A stretch of 64,000 bases of DNA from DAITAZ01 sp036824045 (GTDB taxonomy: Bacteria > Pseudomonadota > Gammaproteobacteria > Burkholderiales > Rhodocyclaceae). The stretch spans positions 1 through 64,000 of the forward strand of contig DAITAZ010000010.1 of NCBI GenBank assembly GCA_036824045.1, given 5' to 3'. The position numbers and the translations under genes were made by a program. Of the stretch, positions 53,531 through 62,580 are shown piece by piece. The notes under the pieces were generated by a model. The model did no database searches and was not told the DNA's origin. It saw only the letters and a list, made by a program, of their open reading frames with translations. Numbering within the stretch: the first letter of the stretch is position 1; each line of letters starts with the position of its first letter.

Positions 53531-55165
53531 ATGCACGCAAGTCACCGGCCGCGGCACGCCCGCCGCCACTCGAGCAGGAACAAGATCATGTCGGCCGCGG
53601 AGGCCGTGGCCCTGATACGGAACGAGGATACCGTTGCCACCACCGGATTCGTGGGCACCGGTTTCGCCGAGGGCATCGCGGTGGCACTGGAGCAGCGGTT
53701 TCTGGCTGCTCAGTCCCGGGGTACGCCCGCCCCAAGGGATCTGACCCTGGTCTACGCAGCCGGCCAGGGCGATGGCAAGCACCGGGGGCTCAACCATCTG
53801 GGCCATGAGGGCATGGTCAAGCGGGTAATCGGCGGCCATTGGGGCCTGGTGCCCCGCTTGCAGGAACTGGCGGTCGCCAACCGGATCGAGGCCTATAACC
53901 TGCCCCAAGGCGTGATCACCCACCTCTTTCGGGACATTGCCGCCGGCAAGCCCGGCACCATCACCCGGGTGGGCTTGGGCACCTTTGTGGACCCACGCCA
54001 CGGAGGCGGCAAGATCAACAGCCTGACCCGGGACGACGTGGTGGAGTTGGTCACCCTGCGGGGAGAGGAGTACCTCTTCTACCACGCCTTCCCGATCCAT
54101 GTGGGCATCATCCGCGGCACCACCGCCGACCCGGCCGGCAACATCAGCATGGAAAAAGAAGCGCTGCTCCTGGAGGCCCGGGCCATCGCCATGGCCGCGC
54201 ACAACAGTGGCGGCATCGTCATCGCTCAAGTGGAGCGGATCGCCGCCCGGCACAGCCTGAACCCCCGCCAGGTTCAGATTCCCGGAGTGCTGGTGGACTG
54301 CGTGGTGCTCGCCGAACAGCCGGAACACCACCAGCAAACCTTCGCCGTGCCCTATTCCCCCGCCTATGCCGGCGAGTTGCGCGTTCCCGAGGACAGCCTC
54401 GCACCCATGGCCCTGGACGAACGCAAGATCATCGCCCGCCGCGCCGCCCTGGAACTGGCGCCACACGCCGTGGTGAATCTCGGCATCGGCATGCCGGAGG
54501 GCGTGGCCAGCGTCGCCGCCGAGGAAGGCATCGCCGACCTGATGACCCTGACCACCGAACCCGGCGTGATCGGCGGCATTCCCGCCGGCGGGATGAATTT
54601 CGGTACGGGCATCAACACCGATGCGCTTCTCGACCAACCCAGCCAGTTCGACTTCTACGATGGCGGCGGACTCGATATTGCCTTCCTCGGCCTCGCCCAG
54701 GCAGACCGGGAGGGCAACCTCAACGTCAGCCGCTTCGGCCCCCGGCTGGCCGGCGCGGGCGGGTTCATCAACATCAGCCAAAACGCACGCAAGGTGGTTT
54801 TCGTGGGCACCTTCACCGCGGGGAATCTGGAAGTCTTGGTGGAGAACGGCCAACTGGCCATCCGCCGGGAGGGGCAATCCATGAAGTTCGTGGACGTGGT
54901 GGAACACCGCACCTTCAGCGGCGCCCAGGCTACCCTGCATGGCCAGCCAGTACTGTATGTGACCGAGCGCTGTGTCTTTCGCCTCGGCCCGGAAGGGCTG
55001 GAGTTGGTCGAAATCGCCCCCGGCATCGATCTGGAGCGGGACATCCTGCAGCAGATGGCATTCCCGCCCGTGATCCGGGAAACGCCACGGCTCATGGACA
55101 GTCGCATCTTCGCCCGAGAAGCGATGGGACTGCGGTCCGCCTTGCTGGATGCGCCCCCCCGATAA
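53531..55165 (+). CDS. Acetate/propionate CoA-transferase, YdiF/Pct-like
   Basis: 544 residues from the ATG at 53531, which follows GGGAGCGAG. Two CoA-transferase halves are fused. The catalytic glutamate probably lies in TTEPGVIGGIPAGG. Related enzymes exchange CoA between propionate, lactate or acetate and acyl-CoA. A phasin gene lies 262 bases downstream, on the same strand, and suggests a link to polyhydroxyalkanoate precursor supply. Divergent from clpB. Confidence 0.88.
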   Translation: MHASHRPRHARRHSSRNKIMSAAEAVALIRNEDTVATTGFVGTGFAEGIAVALEQRFLAAQSRGTPAPRDLTLVYAAGQGDGKHRGLNHLGHEGMVKRVIGGHWGLVPRLQELAVANRIEAYNLPQGVITHLFRDIAAGKPGTITRVGLGTFVDPRHGGGKINSLTRDDVVELVTLRGEEYLFYHAFPIHVGIIRGTTADPAGNISMEKEALLLEARAIAMAAHNSGGIVIAQVERIAARHSLNPRQVQIPGVLVDCVVLAEQPEHHQQTFAVPYSPAYAGELRVPEDSLAPMALDERKIIARRAALELAPHAVVNLGIGMPEGVASVAAEEGIADLMTLTTEPGVIGGIPAGGMNFGTGINTDALLDQPSQFDFYDGGGLDIAFLGLAQADREGNLNVSRFGPRLAGAGGFINISQNARKVVFVGTFTAGNLEVLVENGQLAIRREGQSMKFVDVVEHRTFSGAQATLHGQPVLYVTERCVFRLGPEGLELVEIAPGIDLERDILQQMAFPPVIRETPRLMDSRIFAREAMGLRSALLDAPPR

Positions 55166-55226
55166 GCCACCCGGCGGCACACGCGTCGAAACCGCCCGAC
55201 ACGATTGAGTATCCGGCTCAAAAGGA

Positions 55227-55290
55227 GACATCCGCGTGGGCTGCCGAATTATGTTGCACCGCAACAACAAACCTCCTTGACATCCGCGTG
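55227..55290 (+). promoter_or_regulatory. Direct repeats and dyad upstream of the phasin gene
   Basis: GACATCCGCGTG occurs at 55227-55238 and again at 55279-55290, 52 bases apart (about five helical turns). Between them GTTGC-ACC-GCAAC (55253-55265) is a perfect dyad resembling PhaR-type sites. TTGACA at 55277-55282 could be a -35 element, but no convincing -10 follows at 17 bases. Confidence 0.4.
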
Positions 55291-55427
55291 AATCGTGGTT
55301 GCATCGCCTGCGCTGTGATATCGTTAGACTAGGCTCAGGGAACGGGCGTTGGTGTTTGAATGCGAGGCCAGCCCCAATCAAAAGGAAGCCGCTTATTCAA
55401 TCCAACCAATCGGCTGCGGAGGGAACG

Positions 55428-56222
55428 ATGTCCAATCAAAGAGAACAGTTCAACGAGATCCAGCGCAAGAACCTGGAAGCTGCCATGCGTCTTGCACAGA
55501 TCTCCATCGACAATTCACAGCGCATCATGGAACTGCAGGTTGCCACCGCCAAGGCCCTGTTCGACGAAGGCGTCCAGAATGCCAAGGCCCTGAGCGGGGT
55601 GAAGGATCCCAAGCACGCCATGGACCTGCGCGCCGGCTACGCCCGCAACACCACTGAAAAGATGCTTTCCTGCGCCCGCGAAATCGCCGAGATCACTTCC
55701 AAGACTCAGGCTGAGTTCGGCCGCATGGTCGGGCAGCAACTCACCAGCGGTGGCAAGGACATGATGGATGCCTTGCAAAAGCTGTTCAAGGGCATGCCCA
55801 TCACCGACCACAACGCCATGGACGCCATCCAGCGCGCCATGGAAACCGCCCGCAGCGCCTTCGATCAGGTCACCAAGGCCTCCAGCGAAGCGTTCCACTC
55901 CTTCAACGCGCTGGCCCAGAAAGCCGCCAGTTCCGCCAGCATTGCAACTGAAGCCGCCGCAGAGGCTGTGACCAAAGCCACGGAGGCTGCGTCCGAGGCC
56001 GCAAGCAAAGCTGGAAAAGCCACAAAATCCGCCGCCAGCAAGGCGGCCGCGGCAACCAAGGAGGCTGCAGCAGAAACCGCTGCGGCCGCCAAGGAAGCGG
56101 CCGCCAAAACAGTTGAGGCTGTGGAAGAAGCGGCCGCCGAAGTGAAGGAGGCTGCGGCAGAGGTAGTGGCCCCGGCCGCCAAACCCAAGCGCGCCCCGGC
56201 CCGCAAGAAGAAAGCGGAGTAA
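55428..56222 (+). CDS. Phasin family protein with Ala/Lys-rich tail
   Basis: 264 residues from the ATG at 55428, preceded by GGAGGGAA. The first ~140 residues form the amphipathic helical phasin domain that coats polyhydroxyalkanoate granules. The last ~90 residues are an Ala/Lys/Glu-rich heptad-like stretch (repeats of AAAKEAA and KAAAATKE) ending in PKRAPARKKKAE, reminiscent of DNA-binding phasin tails. Standing alone downstream of a CoA-transferase gene. Confidence 0.9.
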   Translation: MSNQREQFNEIQRKNLEAAMRLAQISIDNSQRIMELQVATAKALFDEGVQNAKALSGVKDPKHAMDLRAGYARNTTEKMLSCAREIAEITSKTQAEFGRMVGQQLTSGGKDMMDALQKLFKGMPITDHNAMDAIQRAMETARSAFDQVTKASSEAFHSFNALAQKAASSASIATEAAAEAVTKATEAASEAASKAGKATKSAASKAAAATKEAAAETAAAAKEAAAKTVEAVEEAAAEVKEAAAEVVAPAAKPKRAPARKKKAE

Positions 56223-56261
56223 CGCCCCGGCCCCGGATCGGGGCTGAGATGGCCAGCCAGA

Positions 56262-56298
56262 AAAAACGCCCTGCTGCAGTATGCAACAGGGCGTTTTC
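56262..56298. terminator. Bidirectional hairpin between phasin and moaE
   Basis: AAAACGCCCTG (56264-56274) pairs with CAGGGCGTTTT (56288-56298), extended by an inner TGCA/TGCA helix beyond one mismatch. On the minus strand it is followed by a T-run and is a good terminator for the moaE operon; on the plus strand it follows the phasin gene. Confidence 0.8.
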
Positions 56299-56334
56299 CA
56301 TCGTGCCTCGCGCAACAGCGTTGGCCTGCGAACC

Positions 56335-56817
56335 TTACCCGCGAGCCTCCGCCTCGTGGGCCTCCCCGAGGCGCCAGCGATCGGCAGCGGCGCTATCGGA
56401 TTCCCGCGCATCCACCCAGCGCCCGCCCTCGGGCGTTTCTTCCTTTTTCCAGAAGGGCGCCCGGGTCTTGAGGTAGTCCATGATGTACTCGCACGCCGCA
56501 AATGCTTCGCCCCGGTGTGGAGAGGCGGTAATCACCAGCACAATCTGGTCACCGGGAAGCAGCCGGCCAAAGCGGTGGATGACCCGCACCCCTTGCAGCG
56601 ACCAGCGCTTGTTGGCTTCGGCCACAATCTCCTCAAGCGCAGCCTCCGTCATTCCCGGATAGTGCTCCAGGGTCATCGCCGCAACGCCGGATCCCTCATT
56701 GGCGCTCCGCACCAACCCGACGAAGCTGGCCACAGCCCCGATATCGGTACGCGCCCGGCACAGGATAGCCATTTCCTGGCCCAGATCGAAATCCGCCTCC
56801 TGAACACTCACGCTCAC
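56335..56817 (-). CDS. moaE: Molybdopterin synthase catalytic subunit MoaE
   Basis: 160 residues. MoaE and thiocarboxylated MoaD convert cPMP to molybdopterin. Motifs GAVASFVGLVR, MTLEHYPGMTE, HRFGRLLPGD and the catalytic lysine pattern in APFWKKEE are present. It is the last gene of a dinG-ATP-grasp-mobB-moeA-moaD-moaE series; 3 bases from moaD. Confidence 0.96.
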   Translation of the reverse strand: MSVSVQEADFDLGQEMAILCRARTDIGAVASFVGLVRSANEGSGVAAMTLEHYPGMTEAALEEIVAEANKRWSLQGVRVIHRFGRLLPGDQIVLVITASPHRGEAFAACEYIMDYLKTRAPFWKKEETPEGGRWVDARESDSAAADRWRLGEAHEAEARG

Positions 56818-56820
56818 GCC

Positions 56821-57075
56821 TCAACCTCCAGTCACAGGGGGGAAAAAAGCGATCTCGTCACCGTCCTTCACGGCGGCATCCAGGGTCACCATGCGCTGGT
56901 TGATCGCCACCCTCAGGTTGCGCACGGTCGCCAGGCTCTCCCACTGGTCGCCCCGCGCCACGAGCAGATCCCGCAGCGCGGCTGCGCTTCCGACCCCGTC
57001 CGGTAGATCCACGGACTCACCGGGCATGCCCAGCGCCTCACGCAGGCTGGCGAAATACAAAAGCTTCACGGCCAT
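56821..57075 (-). CDS. moaD: Molybdopterin synthase sulfur carrier MoaD
   Basis: 84 residues from the ATG at 57075 (MAVKLLYFASLREALG). The ubiquitin-like fold ends in the GG used for thiocarboxylation (FFPPVTGG). Upstream in-frame sequence to 57165 lies inside moeA and is not family-like. Four bases after moeA, three before moaE. Confidence 0.93.
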   Translation of the reverse strand: MAVKLLYFASLREALGMPGESVDLPDGVGSAAALRDLLVARGDQWESLATVRNLRVAINQRMVTLDAAVKDGDEIAFFPPVTGG

Positions 57076-57079
57076 CGGC

Positions 57080-58285
57080 TCACCCCAACAACTCGGAAAA
57101 CGGAACGAAACTGACCATATCCCCCACTCCAACCGCCTGACCCGGAGGGTTATCCACCAGGCCATCAGCCCACACGGCGGAGGTCAGCACCCCGGCACGT
57201 TGATTGGGATACAAGGCGACCCTGCCGTCATCCAGCAACCGGGCACGGAGAAACTCCCGCCTCACATCCGGTCGCGGCCACTCGAACGCCGCCTGCACCC
57301 GCAGCCGCCGTGGCGTTACCGCAGCGCCGCCCTGAAGGATCTGGACAAACGGCCGCACCAACATCAGGAAGGTCACAAAACTGGAGACCGGATTGCCCGG
57401 CAGGCCAATGAAAGCCGCGTCCCCCACGTGTCCGAACGCGAGCGGCTTGCCCGGCTTGATGGCAATCTTCCATAAATCCAGACGCCCTTCCGCCATCACC
57501 GCCGGGCGGACATGATCCTCCTCGCCCATGGAAACGCCACCGCTGGTGACGATCAAATCGTTGCCCGCGGCCGCACGACGCAGAGCATCGCGCGTCGCAT
57601 CCAGCCGGTCCGGCACGTTGCCGAAGTCCTCGACGACGCAACCCATTTGCTCCAGCAGACCACGCAAGGTGTAGCGGTTGGAGTTGTAGATGCCGCCAGG
57701 CGGCAGGGGTTCGCCCGGCTGGGTCAGTTCATCCCCGGTGCAGAACAGCGCGACCCGCACCTGGCGCTTGACCACCACCGTGCGCAGGCCTGCCGACGCC
57801 GCCACACCCATTTCCTGGGGGCGCATGCGGGTACCCGCAGGCAGGATCTCGCTGCCGGCCGCAATATCTTCGCCTCGCCAGGAAACCCACTCGCCGGGTG
57901 CGGGCACGTGGTTGATCACCACATGATCACCTTCATGCGCGCACAGCTCCTGCATCACGATCGCGTCTGCCCCGGCCGGCAGTTGACCGCCGGTAAAGAT
58001 GCGCGCCGCGGTTCCCGGGGCCAGCGTGTGCCCAACGCTCCCGGCGGGAATCCGCTGTGACACCGGCAAACGCACGCCCGCAGCGTCAAGGTCTGCGGCC
58101 CGCACCGCATACCCGTCCATGGCAGAGTTGTCCGCTGGCGGAACATCCACCTGCGAATACACGCCCACAGCCAGCACCCGCCCCAGCGCCGCGAGGGTTT
58201 CCACCTCTTCCACTTGGGCAACCGGGCGGGCATCCGCCAGCAGCCGGGCCAGCGCCTCATCAAACGAAAGCATGCCTTTATTCAT
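57080..58285 (-). CDS. moeA: Molybdopterin molybdenumtransferase MoeA
   Basis: 401 residues from the ATG at 58285; an ATG at 58273 is also possible and closer to the family start. MoeA inserts molybdate into adenylated molybdopterin. VDVPPADNSAMDGYAVR, SGGVSMGEEDHV and GLPGNPVSSFVTF are standard. The start lies inside the last codons of mobB (8-base overlap). Confidence 0.95.
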   Translation of the reverse strand: MNKGMLSFDEALARLLADARPVAQVEEVETLAALGRVLAVGVYSQVDVPPADNSAMDGYAVRAADLDAAGVRLPVSQRIPAGSVGHTLAPGTAARIFTGGQLPAGADAIVMQELCAHEGDHVVINHVPAPGEWVSWRGEDIAAGSEILPAGTRMRPQEMGVAASAGLRTVVVKRQVRVALFCTGDELTQPGEPLPPGGIYNSNRYTLRGLLEQMGCVVEDFGNVPDRLDATRDALRRAAAGNDLIVTSGGVSMGEEDHVRPAVMAEGRLDLWKIAIKPGKPLAFGHVGDAAFIGLPGNPVSSFVTFLMLVRPFVQILQGGAAVTPRRLRVQAAFEWPRPDVRREFLRARLLDDGRVALYPNQRAGVLTSAVWADGLVDNPPGQAVGVGDMVSFVPFSELLG

Positions 58286-58778
58286 GAACCAACCCAAGAT
58301 AGCGGAGGATGAAGCCGGCCACGGCCGCGTCGTCGGACAACGGTAGCAACGGCACGGACAAGGCCAGCCTTGCGTCACTGGCCACAGCCACGATGCTCTC
58401 CGTTTCCGGCTGCAACAGCGGCTTACCCAGAGCCGGGCGATGCACTTCGAGCTTGGGAATCGGCGCGTGTTTCAGACCCTCGACCAGCACCAGGTCGCAG
58501 GGCGAGAGCAAGGCCACCTGCTCGTCCAGACTGGGCGGCGGCTCATCCCGGAGCTCATGCATCAGCGCCCACCGCTTGCCGGAAGCGATCAACACTTCGC
58601 TGCAGCCGGCGGCCCGGTGACGGTAGGAATCCTTGCCCGGCTTATCCACGTCGAAATCGTGATGGGCGTGCTTGATGAGCGAGACCTTGAGTCCCTGCGC
58701 GACGAAGCGGGGGATCAGCTTCTCGATCAGGGTGGTCTTGCCCGAGCCGGAGTAGCCGGCAAATCCGAATACGCGCAT
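58278..58778 (-). CDS. mobB: Molybdopterin-guanine dinucleotide adapter MobB
   Basis: 166 residues from the ATG at 58778, before the P-loop GYSGSGKTTL; an upstream in-frame ATG is not family-like. MobB assists MobA in attaching GMP to the cofactor, so the organism probably makes the guanine dinucleotide form used by nitrate reductase-type enzymes. Overlaps moeA. No strong ribosome site is visible. Confidence 0.92.
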   Translation of the reverse strand: MRVFGFAGYSGSGKTTLIEKLIPRFVAQGLKVSLIKHAHHDFDVDKPGKDSYRHRAAGCSEVLIASGKRWALMHELRDEPPPSLDEQVALLSPCDLVLVEGLKHAPIPKLEVHRPALGKPLLQPETESIVAVASDARLALSVPLLPLSDDAAVAGFILRYLGLVHE

Positions 58779-58865
58779 GTTGGTCTTGTCGTAAAGCAGT
58801 AATGGCCCGCGACTGTCTCCCGCCACGGGCTGTCGCGGGAGCCCGAAGAATAGTCGCAATCGCCC

Positions 58866-60158
58866 TCAGCCGGAAGCCACCAGCCCCCCGGGCACCATCA
58901 GCACTGGCGCGAACCCGCCACCCGGGGTACGAAAATTGGTGGTCTGGCCCTGGTAGAGGCGTGCACTGACGAGCTGCACCTCCCCCGCATACACGAAATT
59001 CCGCAGATCCACCTTGAACAAGGCTCCGTCCGCCCCTTGATGCAGGCGGCGCAGGCTGGGCGGCACATGAGCCTGGGCGACATAGCCACCGGTGAGGATC
59101 TCCTCAAACACCCGGCGCGTCAGCTTGTCGCCCCGGTAGGCGGCCCGACTGCCGAATCCCCCCGCAGGCTTGAAGAACAGGCTCCGGCGGCGGGACCATA
59201 GCTCATCTGCATCCTCCGGGCGCACCACCTGTGTGGGTGGAATGCTCTCCTGCAAACGCGCCCGCAATGCCGCGGAAATCCCCCAGGAAGCCAGCAAGGC
59301 ATCGTCCCGCAGCACCGCCATGTTCCGCTTGTCCGCGTAGAGGGCATGGGCCCTGGGATGAGGCGTAAGCACCGCCCCCCCTTCCAGCCATGCTTCGCGC
59401 AGGGCCGCGTGCTCAGGCTGATCCAGGCCGAAGTCGGTCAGCCGGTTGTAGACCAAGTCAATGGCCACTTCCCCGTGCCACAGCCGGCCCTGGGCAAAGC
59501 GAAGTTCGGCAGGATCGCAGATCCAGGTTCGGATGCCGGCCCGCTCGAACAGCTCCTGAAACAGTACGAACTCTGGAAACATGTACTGTCCGGGCGGATC
59601 AGCATCCACGATCGCGACCGTGCCCAAGGGCCGGCTCCCCCGCTCCAGTCGCCATTCATCCAGGAACATGCGCAGAAAACCGCTTTCCGCATCTCCCTCC
59701 CTCAGGGAACCCGGCAGCAGGGCCGCCACATCCTCGCAGCAGGCCCGCTGGGCGCGCGCCAGAATCGCATTGAGCAGCGCGCCTCCGGCATTGGTGTTGA
59801 TCTCGATGAGACGCGGCCCCTCCGCGCCAAGGTGGAAGTCGTAGCCAAAAAACACGCTCCGCGCAGCCGTCGTCTGCCGCGCCGCGGTGGGGCCGTACGC
59901 CAGCACGTGGGCCTGGTACTGGGGCAAGCTCACCACCGCTTCCACATCGCGCACCACCTGCGCCATCCGCTCCAGATGGGTGGCCGAAACGAACACCGCC
60001 ACCTCGGAAAAGAGGTGAGGCCGTGCCTCTTCGATCATCTGGTAAAGCGGGCCGTGGGGCCCGGTTCTGCCCAAGGCCTGATGCAACCGTTGCCGGTCCA
60101 GAGACTGGCACGGGCAGCCGGTGTTGAGTTGTTCAGCGGGATCGATGGTGATGGTCAT
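58866..60158 (-). CDS. Putative ATP-grasp ligase-like protein
   Basis: 430 residues from the ATG at 60158, overlapping the helicase stop by four bases (ATGA). The chain resembles circularly permuted ATP-grasp proteins: IEINTNAGG near residue 120, the lysine K330 in FFKPAGGFGS, and a C-terminal FKVDLRNFVYAG and TNFRTPGGGF. It might join amino acids or peptides. I do not recognise a characterised member. It sits between a DinG-type helicase and mobB, 87 bases before the latter. Confidence 0.65.
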   Translation of the reverse strand: MTITIDPAEQLNTGCPCQSLDRQRLHQALGRTGPHGPLYQMIEEARPHLFSEVAVFVSATHLERMAQVVRDVEAVVSLPQYQAHVLAYGPTAARQTTAARSVFFGYDFHLGAEGPRLIEINTNAGGALLNAILARAQRACCEDVAALLPGSLREGDAESGFLRMFLDEWRLERGSRPLGTVAIVDADPPGQYMFPEFVLFQELFERAGIRTWICDPAELRFAQGRLWHGEVAIDLVYNRLTDFGLDQPEHAALREAWLEGGAVLTPHPRAHALYADKRNMAVLRDDALLASWGISAALRARLQESIPPTQVVRPEDADELWSRRRSLFFKPAGGFGSRAAYRGDKLTRRVFEEILTGGYVAQAHVPPSLRRLHQGADGALFKVDLRNFVYAGEVQLVSARLYQGQTTNFRTPGGGFAPVLMVPGGLVASG

Positions 60159-62161
60159 AAGCGCTCCGTGCCACCGACCGGCTCCCCTCCGGTGGGTCGA
60201 GCAGGCTGGCAAGGTGCGCAATCGTCCTCGCCCCCCAGAAAGAATGCAACCGCCTCAGCCTGGGAACGCGTGCGTCGCATGGGCGGGAGCGAGCGCCAGA
60301 TCTTGCGCCCATAGGGGCGGCTGATCATCCGCGGATCGCAGATCATCAATACGCCCCGATCATCCTCGGAGCGTATGAGTCGTCCGGCCCCCTGTTTCAT
60401 GTTGATGACGGCACGGGGCAATTGATACTCCATGAACGGGTTGTGACCCGATTTTTCCATGTGCTCAATCCGCGCAGCGAGCACAGGATCATCCGGGGGC
60501 GCAAAGGGGAGACGATCGATGATCACCAACTGCAGCGCATTGCCCGGCACATCCACCCCCTCCCAGAAGCTCTGACTGGCCACCAGCACCGCGTTGCCCG
60601 CCGAACGAAAGCGCATCAGCAACTCGCTTCGGGACCCCTCGCCTTGCAGTAGCAGGGGAAACGCGACGCCATCCCGGTCAAACCACTGCTTGAGCAGCTC
60701 GTGGATACGACGCATCGCGCGCAGCGAAGTACAAAGCACGAAGGCCCGCCCCGCACTGGCACGCAGCAACGGGTAGGCAGCCCGCGCCACCGCATCGGCA
60801 TACCCTGGACTGGCCGGATCAGGCATGCCTTCGGGGGCGTAGAGAAGGGCTTGGCGAGCATAGTCGAACGGGCTGCCCCAACGCCCGGTCTCGGCGTCAG
60901 CCAGCCCCAACTGCCCGCTGTAATGGCTGAAATCCTCCTCCACAGCCAGCGTGGCGGAGGTGAAGATCCAGGCGCGGGGATGCCCCTCCATTTGCTTGCG
61001 AAAGAGTTCGGCCACCTCCAGCGGAGTGGCATTGAGCACCAGGGCCTGATGAAACACTTCCACCCAGCGCACCAGCAGAGGAGACTCTGGCTGGCGCCAG
61101 CGCTGCAGCCGCCCCGCCAGATCTCCGGCCCGGCGCCAGCACTGTTCCAGCCCTTCCGAGCGCCCAGCCTGGCTTTCCACAAGGGCGACAAACTCCGCAA
61201 GGCGCATCGCCGTCTCTTCCAGCGCGGGCGCAAACGCACGGTTGCGGCCCACCGCCGCGAGGTTGAATCGGGCGTTCTCCTCGCCAATGCTCAGGCGGAG
61301 ATCCTTTGCCGCCTTCTCCAACGCCCGGGCCCCGTCCTGCAAGGGAGGAAAATCCCGGGCCGACGCCAACGCCTCCCGCGCAGTATCCCGCGCCAGCTCC
61401 ACCAGCTGAGAGGACGAAACGCTCTCCCCGAAGAACAGCGTCGCAGTCTCCGGCAACTGGTGGGCTTCGTCGAAGATGACTGTATTGCAGGCCGGCAGCA
61501 ACTCCCCCGCACCTTCGTCCCGCAGCATCACGTCCGCGAAAAAGAGATGGTGGTTTACCACCACCACGTCGGCCTCCATCGCCTCGCGTCGAGCGGCCAG
61601 GACAAAACAACTCTTGTGCTGCGGGCAGTCCTGTCCCAGGCAGTTGTCTCGCGTTGAAGTGCATTGCGGCCACACCGCGGAGTCTTCTGCCACATCAGTG
61701 CATTCCGACTTGTCCCCGGTGCGGCTCTGCTTGGCAAAACGTGCGATCGCGCGCACATCTGCGGCATCCTGCGGCGACAGGAAACGGCCGTCGGCAACGG
61801 CACGCTCCAGATGGTAATGACAGACGTAATTGGCCCGCCCCTTCAGCAAGGCCACCTGCACGGGGAGCTTCAGCGCATTGCGCACAGTCGGCAAGTCCCG
61901 CTGATAGAGCTGGTCTTGCAAGGTCTTGGTTCCCGTGGAGAGGATCACCTTGCCCCCCGCAAGGAGCGCGGGAACCAGATAGGCAAAGGTCTTGCCTGTC
62001 CCGGTGCCAGCCTCCGCCACGAGCACGGAATGCCGGTGAATGGCGTCCGCGATACGGCCAGCCATCTGGACCTGCTGGTCCCTTCGCCGGAAGCCCGGGA
62101 TTGCCCTGGCCAACGGCCCTTCGTCGTCAAACGCAGCCTCAATGGCGGGACGTTCAGACAT
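60155..62161 (-). CDS. XPD/DinG-type iron-sulfur ATP-dependent helicase (YoaA-like)
   Basis: 668 residues from the ATG at 62161 (a GTG one codon earlier is possible). Walker A in EAGTGTGKTFAYLVPA, the DEAH motif FDEAHQLPE, and four cysteines at NYVC and CTSTRDNCLGQDCPQHKSC fit a [4Fe-4S] XPD-family domain. Later helicase motifs include SQSFWEGVDVPG and QGAGRLIRSEDDRG. It unwinds damaged or D-loop DNA in family members. Downstream of the tRNA cluster by 74 bases. Confidence 0.9.
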   Translation of the reverse strand: MSERPAIEAAFDDEGPLARAIPGFRRRDQQVQMAGRIADAIHRHSVLVAEAGTGTGKTFAYLVPALLAGGKVILSTGTKTLQDQLYQRDLPTVRNALKLPVQVALLKGRANYVCHYHLERAVADGRFLSPQDAADVRAIARFAKQSRTGDKSECTDVAEDSAVWPQCTSTRDNCLGQDCPQHKSCFVLAARREAMEADVVVVNHHLFFADVMLRDEGAGELLPACNTVIFDEAHQLPETATLFFGESVSSSQLVELARDTAREALASARDFPPLQDGARALEKAAKDLRLSIGEENARFNLAAVGRNRAFAPALEETAMRLAEFVALVESQAGRSEGLEQCWRRAGDLAGRLQRWRQPESPLLVRWVEVFHQALVLNATPLEVAELFRKQMEGHPRAWIFTSATLAVEEDFSHYSGQLGLADAETGRWGSPFDYARQALLYAPEGMPDPASPGYADAVARAAYPLLRASAGRAFVLCTSLRAMRRIHELLKQWFDRDGVAFPLLLQGEGSRSELLMRFRSAGNAVLVASQSFWEGVDVPGNALQLVIIDRLPFAPPDDPVLAARIEHMEKSGHNPFMEYQLPRAVINMKQGAGRLIRSEDDRGVLMICDPRMISRPYGRKIWRSLPPMRRTRSQAEAVAFFLGGEDDCAPCQPARPTGGEPVGGTERL

Positions 62162-62235
62162 CACCGACGAGCACGAAAAGAATCACAGAAAACCGTTACG
62201 GCGGGAAAAACGAACTGGCGACCAGAAAGGGGAGA

Positions 62236-62312
62236 TGGGGCGACATACCGGAATCGAACCGGTGACAACTGGAGCCACAATCCAGTGCTCTACCAACTGA
62301 GCTAATGCCGCC
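62236..62312 (-). tRNA. tRNA-His (anticodon GTG)
   Basis: 77 bases including CCA. The extra 5' G (position -1) opposite C73, the identity element of tRNA-His, is encoded at 62312. The acceptor stem has one G-T pair; anticodon GTG is at 62276-62278. Last of three tRNAs. Confidence 0.96.
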
Positions 62313-62330
62313 ACTGGGAAATCAGCCGCT

Positions 62331-62407
62331 TGGCCTGCCCGACAGGGATCGAACCTGTAACCCCCAGCTTAGAAGGCTGGTGCTCTATCCAATTGAGCTA
62401 CGGGCAG
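62331..62407 (-). tRNA. tRNA-Arg (anticodon TCT)
   Basis: 77 bases including CCA; acceptor CTGCCCG pairs with CGGGCAG, discriminator G. Anticodon TCT lies at 62371-62373, reading AGA and AGG codons, which are rare in this GC-rich window. Middle of three tRNAs. Confidence 0.96.
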
Positions 62408-62424
62408 GCTGTCGAACAGACCTC

Positions 62425-62501
62425 TGGTCGGGGTGGAGGGATTCGAACCCCCGACATCTTGCTCCCAAAGCAAGCGCGCTACCGGGCTGCGCTACACCCC
62501 G
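62425..62501 (-). tRNA. tRNA-Pro (anticodon TGG)
   Basis: 77 bases including CCA; acceptor CGGGGTG pairs with CACCCCG, discriminator A. Anticodon TGG at 62465-62467. First of the three tRNAs, starting only a few bases after the predicted transcription start. Confidence 0.96.
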
Positions 62502-62511
62502 AGAGCTCGGC

Positions 62512-62541
62512 ATTATAGACAGTCCCCCCACCCGTGGTCAA
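62512..62541 (-). promoter_or_regulatory. Sigma-70 promoter of the tRNA-Pro/Arg/His cluster
   Basis: On the minus strand TTGACC (62541-62536), 18 bases and a consensus TATAAT (62517-62512). The predicted start is near 62505, immediately before tRNA-Pro. Confidence 0.82.
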
Positions 62542-62580
62542 ATCCGATGTTCAACTTGGTGAAATAACGCATGCGCGGGT

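Noticed and set aside
53381..55381. Long minus-strand frame opposite the CoA-transferase
   Set aside because: Shadow of the plus-strand gene; it also covers the clpB promoter.
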